A stretch of DNA of 64,000 nt from an uncultured Tateyamaria sp. (GCF_947503465.1 NZ_CANNDN010000001.1:806001-870000), one strand, 5' to 3'. Positions 1 through 10,048 are shown, counted from the first letter of the stretch. Made by a program: numbers and translations. The notes: generated by a model not told the origin, from the sequence alone.

Positions 1-107
1 TTGATGCCGTCGCGCATGGCATAGCCGATCAACACCGTCGACACGGTCAGGGCCACTGCCGCAAGGGCGATGATCTGGATGCGACGCTGCTTTTTCAGGC
101 TCTTCAT
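1..107 (-). CDS. ccmE: CcmE, heme chaperone of cytochrome c maturation (N-terminal fragment, cut by window edge)
   Basis: Only the first 35 codons are inside the window. They read MKSLKKQRRIQIIALAAV and continue through a single hydrophobic segment to a GYAMRDGI stretch. This is the usual CcmE start: a short basic tail, one inner-membrane anchor, then the beginning of the periplasmic beta-barrel. CcmE carries heme covalently on a histidine and passes it to apocytochromes c; that residue would lie outside the window. The gene begins 9 bases after the argC stop on the same strand, so it is probably co-transcribed with argC. The call rests on the N-terminal pattern and the argC neighbourhood known from Rhodobacteraceae. 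Confidence 0.85.
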   Translation of the reverse strand, partial: MKSLKKQRRIQIIALAAVALTVSTVLIGYAMRDGI

Positions 108-116
108 GGGCGCACT

Positions 117-1145
117 CTACGGGAACAGCGGGGCCATCATCAGCCCCTCGACCTCGGAAATACCTAACATCAGATTGGCATTTTGCAACGCCTGCCCCGA
201 CGATCCCTTGGTCAAATTGTCGAGGGCCGCAACCACAACCGTCCGTCCCGGCAACCGATCCGCCGCCACACCGATATGACAGAAGTTCGATCCGCGCACA
301 TGCCGGGTCGACGGCACGTTGCCCATGGGCAACATCTCGATAAACGGCTCGTCCCCATAAGCGGCGACCAGCGTGTCATGCACGACCTGAGCGTCCCCCT
401 TCACATAGGCCGTACCCAGAATGCCCCGGTTCGCAGGGATCAGGTGGGGTTGGAACTGGATGCGCACATCACGCCCGGCGACCTTGGAAAACTCCTGATC
501 GAACTCGCCCAGGTGCCGGTGCGACCCGCCGGTGGCATAGGCGTGGTATCCCTCGGACAATTCCGCATGCAGCAGGTTTTCCTTCAACGCACGCCCCGCG
601 CCCGATACCGCCGCCTTCAGGTCCAGAATGATGTCATCCAGATCAATCACACCCGCCGCGATCAACGGCCGCAGCGCAAACTGCCCCGTCGCCGCATTGC
701 ACCCCGTCCCGGCCACCAACCGTGCGCCCGCAATCTCGTCCCGGTAGAACTCGGTCAGGCCATAGACGGCCTCTTTCTGCATCTCGACCGCTGCGTGCGG
801 GTTGCCGTACCACTTCTGATAGGCATCTGGGTCCTCCAGCCGGAAATCTGCACTCAGATCAATGATCCGCAAATCCTTCGGCAGACCCGAGATCACGTCC
901 TGGCTGGTCTTGTGCGGCAGGGCGCAGAAACACAGATCAATGCCGGACCAGTCGATCTGGTCAAAGGCGACCATCGGCGGCAGGTCCAGGTGGCGCAAAT
1001 GCGGATACACCTGCGCCACCGTCTGTCCAGCTTTGGAAAAAGCGCCCAAAGCCTTGATTTCAATGAAGGAGTGTCCGGAAATCAACCGGATCAGTTCAGC
1101 GCCCGTATAGCCGGAAGCGCCCAGGATAGCGATGTTATAGGTCAT
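117..1145 (-). CDS. argC: N-acetyl-gamma-glutamyl-phosphate reductase
   Basis: This 342-residue protein catalyses the NADPH-dependent third step of arginine synthesis, making N-acetylglutamate semialdehyde from the acyl phosphate. The N-terminal nucleotide-binding motif [11 protein letters not shown] sits at residues 9-19. The catalytic cysteine is residue 149, in AGTGCNAATG. The length fits the longer type 1 ArgC family. It lies in a same-strand run acyltransferase, murI, argC, ccmE with gaps of 30, 27 and 9 bases, which looks like one operon of otherwise unrelated functions. The start is supported by a purine-rich AAGAAG a few bases upstream. Confidence 0.95.
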   Translation of the reverse strand: MTYNIAILGASGYTGAELIRLISGHSFIEIKALGAFSKAGQTVAQVYPHLRHLDLPPMVAFDQIDWSGIDLCFCALPHKTSQDVISGLPKDLRIIDLSADFRLEDPDAYQKWYGNPHAAVEMQKEAVYGLTEFYRDEIAGARLVAGTGCNAATGQFALRPLIAAGVIDLDDIILDLKAAVSGAGRALKENLLHAELSEGYHAYATGGSHRHLGEFDQEFSKVAGRDVRIQFQPHLIPANRGILGTAYVKGDAQVVHDTLVAAYGDEPFIEMLPMGNVPSTRHVRGSNFCHIGVAADRLPGRTVVVAALDNLTKGSSGQALQNANLMLGISEVEGLMMAPLFP

Positions 1146-1172
1146 GTTTGTCTTCTTGGATAAAGTGTCAGA

Positions 1173-1982
1173 TCAGGCGGCTTCAAACGTGATCTGTCGT
1201 CGCAAGAACTGCGTGGCGCGCTGGCTGACGGTCTTGGGGTCACCGGTGGTCAGATACGCAGACGCGCCGCTGCCCATCTTGTCCGGATGCCTGTCCAGGT
1301 AATCGGCCAGGCTCTCGCCCACCAAACCGGCCTGCGAATACACGGCCACGTCCGGGCCCAGCGCATCCTGGAACTCGTCCTGCATCAAGGGGTAGTGCGT
1401 ACAGCCCAGAATGGCGGCCTGCGGATGCGGCATCTTGCGCTTCAGCGCGTCCACATGGGACCGCACCAACGCGTCGGCCAGGATCATGTCGCCGTCCTCG
1501 ATCGCATCGACAACACCGCCACAGGCCTGCGCCTCGACATCGACACCGATGGCACGAAACGCCAGCTCACGCTGAAACGCACGGGATGCCACGGTCGCAG
1601 GCGTCGCAAACAGGGCCACATGCTGCACAGCGACTTCACGCGGCGGCGAATTATCGCCCCATTGCCGTTCGGTCAGCGCCTCGATCATCGGCACGAACAC
1701 CCCCAGCACCCGCTTGTCGGTGGGCACCCACGCCTCCTGCATCCGCCGCAGGGCCGCCGCAGAGGCCGTATTGCAAGCAAGGATCACCAGATCGCAGCCC
1801 GCATCGAACAAGCGCTGCACCGCCGCCGTGGTCAGGTCATAGATATTATCGGCGGTCCGCACGCCGTAAGGGGCATTGGCGCTGTCGGCAAGATACACGA
1901 ACTCGACATCCGGCAACCGCTTTTGCGCGGCGTCCAGCACGGTCAGACCACCCAAACCGGAATCGAAAATGCCAACTGCCAT
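1173..1982 (-). CDS. murI: Glutamate racemase
   Basis: The protein of 269 residues interconverts L- and D-glutamate, supplying D-glutamate for peptidoglycan. The family signature [11 protein letters not shown] is at the N-terminus (Asp7, Ser8). The two catalytic cysteines are residue 70 in ACNTASA and residue 194 in GCTHYPL, so the active site is complete. The start has a GGGAGG ribosome binding site upstream. It is sandwiched between the acyltransferase and argC genes on the same strand with short gaps. Confidence 0.95.
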   Translation of the reverse strand: MAVGIFDSGLGGLTVLDAAQKRLPDVEFVYLADSANAPYGVRTADNIYDLTTAAVQRLFDAGCDLVILACNTASAAALRRMQEAWVPTDKRVLGVFVPMIEALTERQWGDNSPPREVAVQHVALFATPATVASRAFQRELAFRAIGVDVEAQACGGVVDAIEDGDMILADALVRSHVDALKRKMPHPQAAILGCTHYPLMQDEFQDALGPDVAVYSQAGLVGESLADYLDRHPDKMGSGASAYLTTGDPKTVSQRATQFLRRQITFEAA

Positions 1983-2012
1983 GTCATGCGGGCCTCCCTG
2001 GGCCCCGTGCGC

Positions 2013-2900
2013 TCAGGCTCCTGGCCAGCGCGTGTCCTCGAACTCATATCCCAGATCAAAGCGTTTGACCGGGCCTGGTGCCAGCTCATAGGTGCTTTTT
2101 CGGAGGAATTCCATCATGGCTTTGGGGTCTTTGGACATCGGGTCCAAAACGTCACGCGCAATCGGCTTGCCGATGACGACCTTCACAGGCGTATCCACTC
2201 GCTCGCGGAACTCGCGGATCATAAGACCCATGCGCAACGTGTAGTGCATGTGCGACGCGATCTGGAACAACCGGCTCGTGTGCCCCTCAAAGAACACAGG
2301 CACAACAGTGGCATTCGATTTCGCGATCATGCGGGCCGTGAAGCCGCGCCAATTGGGGTCCATGGGCCGCGACAGAGGCTTGGCCGCCGTGCTGACGGTG
2401 CCGCCCGGAAAAATGCCGATGGCTCCGCCCTGCCCCAGGTAATCCAACGACGCCTTGCGTGTCTCGATGTTCAGCTTCACCGCCTCTTTCGTCTCGTCGA
2501 ACGAAATGGGCAGGATGATACGGTTCAAATCCTCGGCCTTGCGAAATATCCGGTGGGCCAGAATGCGAAAGTCACCGCGTACGGTCGACAGGATATGGCC
2601 CATCATAAGCCCATCCAGAATACCGTATGGGTGGTTCGCCATCAGGATCAGCGGCCCGTCTTTCGGGATATTGTCCAGAGTGCCCCCAACGACCTCCAGG
2701 CTCAGCCCATACCGCTCCACCATCACCTGCCAAAAATCCCGGCCCGCCGCGACCTCGTTCTCGTACCCCTCGGCCCGCTTGATCAGGCGCAGCCTGCCGG
2801 TTGAGTTTTCCATCAACCGGATCATTGCGCGGCCCGACTTGGTGGCGGCCGAATGGGCATAGCTTATTTCGCGGGCGATCTGGCGTTGGCTAACAGTCAT
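2013..2900 (-). CDS. PlsC-family lysophospholipid / acyl acceptor acyltransferase
   Basis: The 295-residue protein has a PlsC-type acyltransferase core. NHPYGILDG lies at residues 89-97 (His90, Asp96) and a FPGGTVS acceptor-site block near residue 165. The His-to-Asp spacing is five residues rather than the usual four, as in the hemolysin/OlsA-like branch of the family. It may therefore acylate an unusual acceptor such as a lyso-ornithine lipid instead of glycerol phosphate; this is inference. No clear transmembrane helix is visible. It is the first gene of the run leading into murI and argC. Confidence 0.75.
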   Translation of the reverse strand: MTVSQRQIAREISYAHSAATKSGRAMIRLMENSTGRLRLIKRAEGYENEVAAGRDFWQVMVERYGLSLEVVGGTLDNIPKDGPLILMANHPYGILDGLMMGHILSTVRGDFRILAHRIFRKAEDLNRIILPISFDETKEAVKLNIETRKASLDYLGQGGAIGIFPGGTVSTAAKPLSRPMDPNWRGFTARMIAKSNATVVPVFFEGHTSRLFQIASHMHYTLRMGLMIREFRERVDTPVKVVIGKPIARDVLDPMSKDPKAMMEFLRKSTYELAPGPVKRFDLGYEFEDTRWPGA

Positions 2901-2983
2901 GACGTGTGTGCTCGTTGCGCGTGTGGCGTTTATTTATAGGTGGTAGCGTTGTCTGCCTAGCCTTTGTGACAGAGGTGTGACGT

Positions 2984-5900
2984 TTATTCCGCCGCTTTCG
3001 CCTGCACAGGCCCACCCGCACGGATCACAGACAGCAACTCCTCACGCCGTTTCGCCGCCTTGGCCTCGTTCGCTTGCTTGACCGGGCCAAACCCCCGAAT
3101 GTCCAGCGGCAACGCGGCCAACGCAACAATTGCGTCCCGCGTGACATCCTCCAGTTTGGGCAGCACATCCTTCATATCGGCCTCGTATTGCTTGATCAGC
3201 GCCCGTTCCATCCGCCGTTCCTCGGTCCGGCCGAACACGTCCAGTGGCGTGCCGCGCAGCCCCTTCAGCTTGGCCAGCAGGCGGAAGTTGCGCATCATCC
3301 CGGGTCCGTATTCCTTTTTCACGGGCCGCCCATCGGGCCCGTTCTTGGACAGCATCGGCGGGGCCAGGTGGAATTTCATGGTGAAATCGCCATCAAACTG
3401 TTCCCGTGCCTTGGCCTCCGTCTCCAGATGCAGACGGGCGACTTCGTATTCGTCCTTGTAGGCCAGCAGCTTGTGATAGCCTTTCGCCACGGCCTCTTTC
3501 ACAGCTGCGTCGTCAATCCCGTCCACCAGCTTGCGATAGCGTTTCGCCAACCGCTTGGACTGGTATTTGACCAGATGATCGGCACGAAACGCGATCTTGT
3601 CCTCCAGCGACTTCGGCAGTTGGATCACCTTGGGCTCGGCCACCCGCGCGGCGTCCTCGGCATGCAGCACCGCCCAGCGCCCGATATCAAAGGCGCGCGT
3701 ATTGCGGTCCACCGCCGCCCCGTTCAGGTCAATCGCCGCCATGATCGCATCGTAACTCAGTGGCACCAGCCCCCGCTGCCACGCCGCGCCAAAGATCATC
3801 ATGTTGGAAAAGATGCTGTCGCCCATCGTGGCCTTTGCCAGATCAGAGGCATCAAACATATCCACCCGGTCCCGCATCCGCGCCTCAAGCGCAAGGGCCA
3901 GCCGGTCCGATGGCAACGCAAACTCGGTATCGCGGGTGAAATCGCCGGTGATGATTTCGTGGCTGTTGACCACTGCCCCGGTACGCCCCGCACTGGTCAG
4001 TCCCAGTGTCTTCGCCCCCGCGCTCACCACCAGATCGCCGCCGATCAGCGAATCGCACTCTCCGGTCGCCACCCGAATGGCACTGATATCGTGCGGGTCA
4101 TTGGCGATACGGCAATGGATGTGTACCGCCCCGCCCTTCTGGGCCAGCCCCGCCATCTCCATCATCCCGGCACCCTTGCCGTCGATATGCGCGGCCTGCG
4201 CCATCACGGCACCGATGGTGACAACGCCGGTGCCCCCCACCCCGGTGATGACCACGTTCCAGGTCCCCTTGATCTCGGGCAATTCCGGCATCGGCAGGTC
4301 GGGCAAATGCAATTCAGTCGTCGCCGCCTTCTTCACCTGCGCGCCTTCCAGCGTCACGAAGCTGGGGCAGAACCCTTTCACACAGGAAAAATCCTTGTTG
4401 CACGAGGATTGATCAATCGCCCGCTTGCGGCCCAGCTCGGTCTCTTTCGGCACAATGGACACACAGTTCGACTGCACCCCGCAATCGCCGCAGCCCTCGC
4501 AGACATCCGTATTGATGAACACCCGCTTGTCGATATCGGGAAACGTGCCCCGCTTGCGCCGACGGCGTTTTTCGGCGGCGCAGGTCTGGATGTAGACGAT
4601 GACACTGACGCCTTGCGTCTTCGACATCCTGTCCTGCACAAGCTGCAACTCGGCCCGCTCGTGCACCGGCACACCGGTCGGAAAGCGCGACATGTCCACG
4701 TCTTCCTTGTCATCATAGACCACGGCCACGGTCTGGCAGCCCATGGCGCGGACCTCATTCACGATGCGGTACGGATCAAGGCCGCCCTCATTCCCTTGCC
4801 CGCCGGTCATCGCGACGGCGTCGTTGTAAAGGATCTTGTAGGTGATGTTCGTGCCCGCTGCCAAAGCGGCCCGAATGGCCTGCACGCCCGAATGGTTGTA
4901 CGTGCCATCGCCCAGGTTCTGGAACACGTGGTCGCGCGTCGAAAACGGCGCCTCACCGATCCAGTTCGCCCCCTCGGCGCCCATGTGGGTAAAGCCCAGC
5001 GTCTCGCGATCCATCCATTGCGCCATGAAGTGACAGCCGATGCCGGCATAGGCGCGGCTCCCCTCGGGCACCTTGGTCGATGAATTGTGCGGACAGCCGG
5101 AACAGAAATACGGCAACCGCGCGGCAATCTCTTCGGCATTGTCGGACCGGCGCGCCTCGTCCAGCTTGGCCAGCCCTGCCTGAATGCCGTCGGTATTGCG
5201 CCCCTCGTCCACCAGGACCTGGCCCAGCTTCGTGGCAATCTCGACCGGGTCCAGCGCCCACTTCGCGCTGAAGAACTCCTTGCCCTCGCGGGTGCCACCA
5301 TAGACGCGACGCCCCTGACGGTTGTCGAAAATGGCTTCCTTGATCTGCACCTCGATCAGCTTGCGCTTTTCTTCCACGACAATGATCAGGTCCAGCCCCT
5401 CGGCCCAATCGTTGAAACCACGCATGTCCAGCGGCCAGGTCTGGCCCACCTTGTACGTGGTGATGCCCAGACGCTCGGCTTCGTCCGCATCAATGTTCAG
5501 CAAGGACAACGCGTGGACCACATCCAGCCAGTTCTTGCCCGCAGCCACCAATCCGATCTTGGCGCCCGGCTTGCCCCAGACACGCCTGTCCATCTTGTTG
5601 GCGTTGGCAAAGGCTTCGGCCGCATAGCGCTTGTGATCGATCAGCCGCGCTTCCTGTTCGATCCGGTCATCGACCAGACGAATGTTCAACCCGCCTTCGG
5701 GCATTGCATAGTCCGGCGTGACAAAGGACAAACGATGCGGGTCGCCATCCACGACGCTCGTGGCCTCCACCGTGTCCTTCATGGTCTTCAGACCCACCCA
5801 GACACCGGCAAACCGGCTCAGCGCGATGCCATACAGACCGTAATCCATGATCTCCTGCACACCCGCAGGCGACACGACGGGCATGTAGGCATCGACCATC

Positions 5901-6385
5901 GCAAATTCGGACTGGTGCAACACGGTCGAGGATTCGCCCGTGTGGTCGTCGCCCATCGCCATCAGCACGCCACCATGTCTGGACGACCCGGCCATATTGG
6001 CATGGCGCATCACATCGCCGGACCGGTCCACCCCGGGGCCCTTGCCGTACCACAGGCCAAAGACACCGTCATACCTGCCCTCACCGCGCAACTCTGCCTG
6101 CTGCGATCCCCAAAGGGCGGTGGCCGCCAGATCCTCGTTCAGACCGGGCTCGAACTTGATATCAGCGGCAGACAGTTGCTTGAGCGCGCGGGTCATCTGC
6201 ATGTCGACCGCGCCCAGCGGCGATCCGCGATATCCGGTCACATACCCGGCGGTGTTCAGCCCGGCGGCCACATCCCGCGCCTTCTGCATCAGCATCAGGC
6301 GCACCAACGCCTGTGTGCCGTTCAAAAGAACGGGGCTCTTTTCGAGATCATACCGGTCGTTCAAGGATATCTTTTGCGTGCTCAT
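2984..6385 (-). CDS. Indolepyruvate ferredoxin oxidoreductase, fused alpha/beta type
   Basis: This is a single chain of 1133 residues that oxidatively decarboxylates indolepyruvate or related aryl/branched-chain 2-oxoacids to acyl-CoA. The N-terminal half has the pyruvate-oxidoreductase type thiamine diphosphate domains (GDGTYNHSG near residue 493). A cysteine cluster VCEGCGDCGVQSNC lies near residue 630, followed by two more cysteine pairs. The gamma-type domain starts with NVVITGVGGTGVV near residue 717. The frame is open further upstream, to a TTG at 6568, but the ATG at 6385 has a GGGAGG site six bases before it, and the upstream extension would overlap the divergent LysR gene. It is divergent from that regulator, which probably controls it. 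Confidence 0.9.
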   Translation of the reverse strand: MSTQKISLNDRYDLEKSPVLLNGTQALVRLMLMQKARDVAAGLNTAGYVTGYRGSPLGAVDMQMTRALKQLSAADIKFEPGLNEDLAATALWGSQQAELRGEGRYDGVFGLWYGKGPGVDRSGDVMRHANMAGSSRHGGVLMAMGDDHTGESSTVLHQSEFAMVDAYMPVVSPAGVQEIMDYGLYGIALSRFAGVWVGLKTMKDTVEATSVVDGDPHRLSFVTPDYAMPEGGLNIRLVDDRIEQEARLIDHKRYAAEAFANANKMDRRVWGKPGAKIGLVAAGKNWLDVVHALSLLNIDADEAERLGITTYKVGQTWPLDMRGFNDWAEGLDLIIVVEEKRKLIEVQIKEAIFDNRQGRRVYGGTREGKEFFSAKWALDPVEIATKLGQVLVDEGRNTDGIQAGLAKLDEARRSDNAEEIAARLPYFCSGCPHNSSTKVPEGSRAYAGIGCHFMAQWMDRETLGFTHMGAEGANWIGEAPFSTRDHVFQNLGDGTYNHSGVQAIRAALAAGTNITYKILYNDAVAMTGGQGNEGGLDPYRIVNEVRAMGCQTVAVVYDDKEDVDMSRFPTGVPVHERAELQLVQDRMSKTQGVSVIVYIQTCAAEKRRRRKRGTFPDIDKRVFINTDVCEGCGDCGVQSNCVSIVPKETELGRKRAIDQSSCNKDFSCVKGFCPSFVTLEGAQVKKAATTELHLPDLPMPELPEIKGTWNVVITGVGGTGVVTIGAVMAQAAHIDGKGAGMMEMAGLAQKGGAVHIHCRIANDPHDISAIRVATGECDSLIGGDLVVSAGAKTLGLTSAGRTGAVVNSHEIITGDFTRDTEFALPSDRLALALEARMRDRVDMFDASDLAKATMGDSIFSNMMIFGAAWQRGLVPLSYDAIMAAIDLNGAAVDRNTRAFDIGRWAVLHAEDAARVAEPKVIQLPKSLEDKIAFRADHLVKYQSKRLAKRYRKLVDGIDDAAVKEAVAKGYHKLLAYKDEYEVARLHLETEAKAREQFDGDFTMKFHLAPPMLSKNGPDGRPVKKEYGPGMMRNFRLLAKLKGLRGTPLDVFGRTEERRMERALIKQYEADMKDVLPKLEDVTRDAIVALAALPLDIRGFGPVKQANEAKAAKRREELLSVIRAGGPVQAKAAE

Positions 6386-6434
6386 CGCTGGCCTCCCTGC
6401 CGTGATCAGTCTTGCATATCTTTTGTACGATAAT

Positions 6435-6453
6435 AGGTCACAAATGCTGACCT
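6435..6453. promoter_or_regulatory. Inverted repeat AGGTCA-N7-TGACCT, candidate LysR operator
   Basis: A perfect 6-bp inverted repeat with a 7-bp spacer lies in the 169-bp divergent spacer between the oxidoreductase (start 6385) and the LysR gene (start 6555). It also contains the T-N11-A pattern typical of LysR-type binding sites, running from T6438 to A6450. Its position 50-68 bp before the oxidoreductase start suits transcriptional control of that gene. That the neighbouring LysR protein binds here is inference. Confidence 0.45.
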
Positions 6454-6554
6454 GCCCACAAAAAATTTTGTCATCCCAAGGTTCCGGTGCAGGTGGGCAT
6501 GTGAAATACGAAGATTTCGGATAGGGTGACGTCGACGTTAAGGAAGTGGTGCAG

Positions 6555-7460
6555 ATGGACTGGGACAAGTTGCGAATATTTCACGCGGTGGCCGACGCGG
6601 GCAGCCTCACCCATGCCGGTGACAAGCTGAACCTCAGCCAATCCGCCGTCTCGCGCCAGATCCGCGGGCTCGAAGAATCACTGAACGCCACCCTGTTCCA
6701 CCGCCATGCGCGCGGCCTGATCCTCACCGAACAGGGCGAGCTTCTGTTTGACGCCACCACGGCCATGAACAAACGTCTCGATACCGCCAGCGCCCGCATC
6801 CGCGACAGCGAGGAAGAAGTGTTTGGCGACCTGCGCGTGACCACCACCATCGGCTTCGGGACGCTCTGGCTCGCCCCCCGCCTGGTCAAGCTCTATGAAC
6901 AGTACCCCGACCTGCGGGTGGACCTGATGCTCGAAGAACGCGTGCTCGACCTGCCCATGCGCGAGGCCGACGTGGCCATCCGCATGAAGGAACCCAGCCA
7001 GGCCGACCTGATCCGCAAACGGCTGATGACGGTCAAGATGCAGGTCTTTGCCACACAGGCCTACCTGGACGCCAACGGCGCGCCCGACACGCTGGAGGAC
7101 CTGATCCAGCACCGCCTGATCTGCCAAAACGTCAATTCGGCCCAGGTGGGGGCAGGCAGCAGCCTCGTGCAACATCTTTTGACATACGAGGTGCGGTCGC
7201 TTTTGACGGTCAACAACTACTTCGGCGTGTTGCAGGGGGTGCTACAGGACCTGGGTCTGGGCATCCTGCCGGACTACGTGTCGCTGGACGATCCGCGACT
7301 CATTCGGGTGCTGCCGGAAATCGAGTCCGCAGATGTGCCTGTATTTTTGGCATATCCCGAAGAATTACGGCAATCCAAGCGGATCGCCGCCTTCCGCGAC
7401 TTCGTGCAGGAAGAGATCATCGCATATCGTAAGATGCTGAGAGAAAAAGAAAATCACTAA
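6555..7460 (+). CDS. LysR-family transcriptional regulator
   Basis: This 301-residue regulator has an N-terminal winged helix-turn-helix (residues about 5-62, with the NLSQSAVSRQIRGLE recognition region). A substrate-binding domain with a VTTTIGFGTLWLAPRL start follows. The ATG at 6555 is preferred over an in-frame GTG at 6546 because AGGAAG lies eight bases before it. The divergent arrangement with the fused 2-oxoacid oxidoreductase suggests it senses an aromatic amino-acid degradation intermediate and controls that gene; the ligand is unknown. Confidence 0.9.
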   Translation: MDWDKLRIFHAVADAGSLTHAGDKLNLSQSAVSRQIRGLEESLNATLFHRHARGLILTEQGELLFDATTAMNKRLDTASARIRDSEEEVFGDLRVTTTIGFGTLWLAPRLVKLYEQYPDLRVDLMLEERVLDLPMREADVAIRMKEPSQADLIRKRLMTVKMQVFATQAYLDANGAPDTLEDLIQHRLICQNVNSAQVGAGSSLVQHLLTYEVRSLLTVNNYFGVLQGVLQDLGLGILPDYVSLDDPRLIRVLPEIESADVPVFLAYPEELRQSKRIAAFRDFVQEEIIAYRKMLREKENH

Positions 7461-7515
7461 GGTATGCGCTTGGTGCATATCTGCATTGCCTTCGCACGTG
7501 CAGAAAACGCCTTGA

Positions 7516-7537
7516 TTAGGGGCAATCGTAACCCTAA
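7516..7537. promoter_or_regulatory. Inverted repeat TTAGGG-N10-CCCTAA in a gene-free spacer
   Basis: A perfect 6-bp inverted repeat with a 10-bp spacer lies between the LysR gene and the MscS gene. It sits about 60 bases before a strong terminator, so the two could bracket a short transcription unit. A TTGATT resembling a -35 hexamer overlaps its left arm, but no convincing -10 element follows. Function unknown. Confidence 0.3.
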
Positions 7538-7596
7538 CTCGCCTATTGAAGAGACACGGTGCCTATGCACCATCTTCATACCTCCCTGTTGGACTT

Positions 7597-7626
7597 GGCC
7601 GAGCTTCGCGCTCGGCCTTTTTTTTT
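7597..7626 (+). terminator. Rho-independent terminator
   Basis: GGCCGAGC, a 5-base loop and GCTCGGCC form a perfect 8-bp stem followed by nine T residues. It stands 137 bases after the LysR stop. It either ends that gene or ends a short independent RNA that would begin after about 7540. A tiny frame starting ATG at 7566 (MHHLHTSLLDLAELRARPF) runs through the terminator; I do not treat it as a gene. Confidence 0.8.
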
Positions 7627-7738
7627 GGCGCTCTCGGGGACAGCCACATACCTTCCATGACGTAGTGCCGCTTGCATGACGGCCCGCCCTTCCGCAATGT
7701 AAGAAAAAACACAGTGCATTTCCCGGGGGGGGGACAGG

Positions 7739-10048
7739 ATGCCAATGTCGTTTATCACCGTGCTGGCGCGCGTCCTTTTGCCTGCCCTGGTCATTGCACA
7801 GCTGTCCTTCGGCGCGGCTCAGGCGCAGTCCATTGTCACCCCCGGATCAGGCGACAGCGAAACCGCGGTGCCGGATCTGCCCGACCCCCTGACCGAGGAT
7901 ACCGCAAACGCGCTGATCTCCCGGCTCAGCGACAGCGAAGTGCGGGCCTTGCTGCTGGATCAGTTGAACGCACAGGCCGTCGACCCAAGCGGCGAAGACG
8001 CCGCCGAGATCGAGGACTTTGTCTATCACTTCACCTTTGGTGCCTTTGAACAGATCACCATCGCGATCCAGCGCCTGCCGCTTCTGTTCACGGAACAGGC
8101 CCGCGCCTTCACCACCTTTGGCAACTTTGTGGGCGCAAACGGGCTTCTGGCCATCGCGGGCTATTTCGTGATGGTGCTGATCGCGGCCTTTGCCATCGAA
8201 TTTGCCTTTCGCCGCCTGTTCCGCAGTTGGCTGGTGCTGCCGCCCCGCACGAACGAAGCGCAAAGCATCCGGGCCGCCGTCGTGCCCTTGGGCAAACGCC
8301 TGACCAGTGAAGTCGTGTCCGTGATCGTGTTTATGGTCGCGGCCTCGCAGATCACGCGCTACGCGGTGCCCCCCTACTTTCACCCGTTCTTCATGCTGGT
8401 CGGGCCCTGGCTGATCGGCCTGCCCCGGCTCACGGCGGCCGTCGGGCGCTTCTTCATGGCACCCAATGCGCCGGACTACCGGATCGTGACGGCCTCGGAT
8501 GCAACTGCCCGCGCGATGGTGTTTCACATGTTCTGGCTGGGCATGGTCATCGGCATCGGCCAGGTCATCGTGCCGTTCAACGCGTTCAACGGTGTGCCCG
8601 TGGGCGAAACCCGCATCGGGGCCTGGATCAATTTCGCCGTCCATTTCTATGTGGCGCTCCTGTTCTGGCGCTACTGGTCCGAAAGCGTCGACATGATGCG
8701 CGGCGGCTACGATGACCTCAGCCCGGCCGAGGACTGGATTGCACGGGCCTACCCCGCCTTTGGCATCATCGTGGCAGTGGCCACCTGGTGGGTCGTCAAC
8801 ATCGTGGTCAGCTACGGCAACTTCGCCCTGCTGGACAGCGTGCCGCAATACACCACCATGGCGCTGTTGACCTTTGCCCCGGCCATGGACACGGCCATCC
8901 GCGGACTGGTCCGGCATCTCGCCCCACCCATGACGGGCGAAGGGCCCGTGGCCGAACGGGCCTATGTGTCCACGCGCCGCTCCTATGTGCGTATCGGCCG
9001 GGTCGTCGTCTTCGGCATTGTCCTGCTGACCGTGGCCGCGATCTGGGGGATGACCCCCACGACACTGGCAAGCGCAGGGGTTGGCGAACGCGTCGCGGCC
9101 CATCTGATCGAATTCCTGATGATCCTCGCCATCGGCTACCTGGTGTACGAGGTCGTATCGCTCATCATCAACCGCAAGCTGGCCGCCGAAATGACGGCAT
9201 CCGGCTATGACCCCGAGAATGAGGAAATGGGCGGCGGTGACGGCGGCGGCGCAGGCGGATCGCGCCTGTCGACCGTACTGCCCCTGATCCTTGGCGTCAG
9301 CCGTGCCGCGATTGTCGTGGTGTTTCTGCTTCTGGGTCTCAGCAATATCGGGGTCGACACCACGCCCCTGCTGGCCGGTGCCGGTATCGTTGGCCTGGCC
9401 ATCGGCTTTGGCGCGCAAAAACTGGTGACAGACGTGGTATCCGGCATCTTCTTCCTGATCGATGACGCCTTCCGCACCGGCGAATATGTCGAGGTGGACG
9501 GCACCATGGGCACGGTCGAGAAAATCTCGATCCGCTCCATGCAACTGCGCCACCACCGTGGCCCGGTCCACACGCTGCCCTATGGCGAGATCCCCAAGAT
9601 CACCAATTATTCGCGCGACTGGGTGATCATGAAACTGCGCTTTACCGTCCCCTTCGGCACCGACCCCAACAAGGTGAAGAAGATCTTCAAGACCATCGGC
9701 GCCGAGATGATGGAAGACCCGCTCTTCAACGAAGACTTCCTTCAACCGTTCAAATCCCAGGGCGTGCTGGAATTCGACGATGTGGGCATCGTGATGCGGG
9801 GCAAGTTCATGGCCAAGCCGGGCACGCAGTTCACCATCCGCAAGGAACTGCTGACCCGGGTGAACAAAAAGTTCGAAGAGGCCGGGATCGACTTTGCCCG
9901 ACGCGAGGTGCGCGTGGCGATCCCCGGCCTTGACGACCACGACAAGCTGACGGACGAGGACAAGGCCAGCATCGCCGCCGCCGCGTCCGAAGCCGCGCAG
10001 GACATGGCCGACACAGCAGCCGTAGGACCCGGCAAACCGGGCGACTAG
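7739..10048 (+). CDS. MscS-family mechanosensitive ion channel with large membrane N-terminus
   Basis: The 769-residue protein starts with a signal peptide ending near AAQAQS (residue 30). A periplasmic region and many transmembrane helices follow (about residues 135-500). The conserved MscS pore and beta domain covers about residues 525-690, with the glycine/alanine-rich pore helix AGAGIVGLAIGFGAQKLV and the LPYGEI beta block. The C-terminus is acidic. Such enlarged MscS paralogs (YbdG/MscK-like architecture) release ions on hypo-osmotic shock. Two starts are possible, 7739 and 7745; GGACAGG precedes the second at good spacing. A run of nine G residues lies just upstream. Confidence 0.9.
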   Translation: MPMSFITVLARVLLPALVIAQLSFGAAQAQSIVTPGSGDSETAVPDLPDPLTEDTANALISRLSDSEVRALLLDQLNAQAVDPSGEDAAEIEDFVYHFTFGAFEQITIAIQRLPLLFTEQARAFTTFGNFVGANGLLAIAGYFVMVLIAAFAIEFAFRRLFRSWLVLPPRTNEAQSIRAAVVPLGKRLTSEVVSVIVFMVAASQITRYAVPPYFHPFFMLVGPWLIGLPRLTAAVGRFFMAPNAPDYRIVTASDATARAMVFHMFWLGMVIGIGQVIVPFNAFNGVPVGETRIGAWINFAVHFYVALLFWRYWSESVDMMRGGYDDLSPAEDWIARAYPAFGIIVAVATWWVVNIVVSYGNFALLDSVPQYTTMALLTFAPAMDTAIRGLVRHLAPPMTGEGPVAERAYVSTRRSYVRIGRVVVFGIVLLTVAAIWGMTPTTLASAGVGERVAAHLIEFLMILAIGYLVYEVVSLIINRKLAAEMTASGYDPENEEMGGGDGGGAGGSRLSTVLPLILGVSRAAIVVVFLLLGLSNIGVDTTPLLAGAGIVGLAIGFGAQKLVTDVVSGIFFLIDDAFRTGEYVEVDGTMGTVEKISIRSMQLRHHRGPVHTLPYGEIPKITNYSRDWVIMKLRFTVPFGTDPNKVKKIFKTIGAEMMEDPLFNEDFLQPFKSQGVLEFDDVGIVMRGKFMAKPGTQFTIRKELLTRVNKKFEEAGIDFARREVRVAIPGLDDHDKLTDEDKASIAAAASEAAQDMADTAAVGPGKPGD

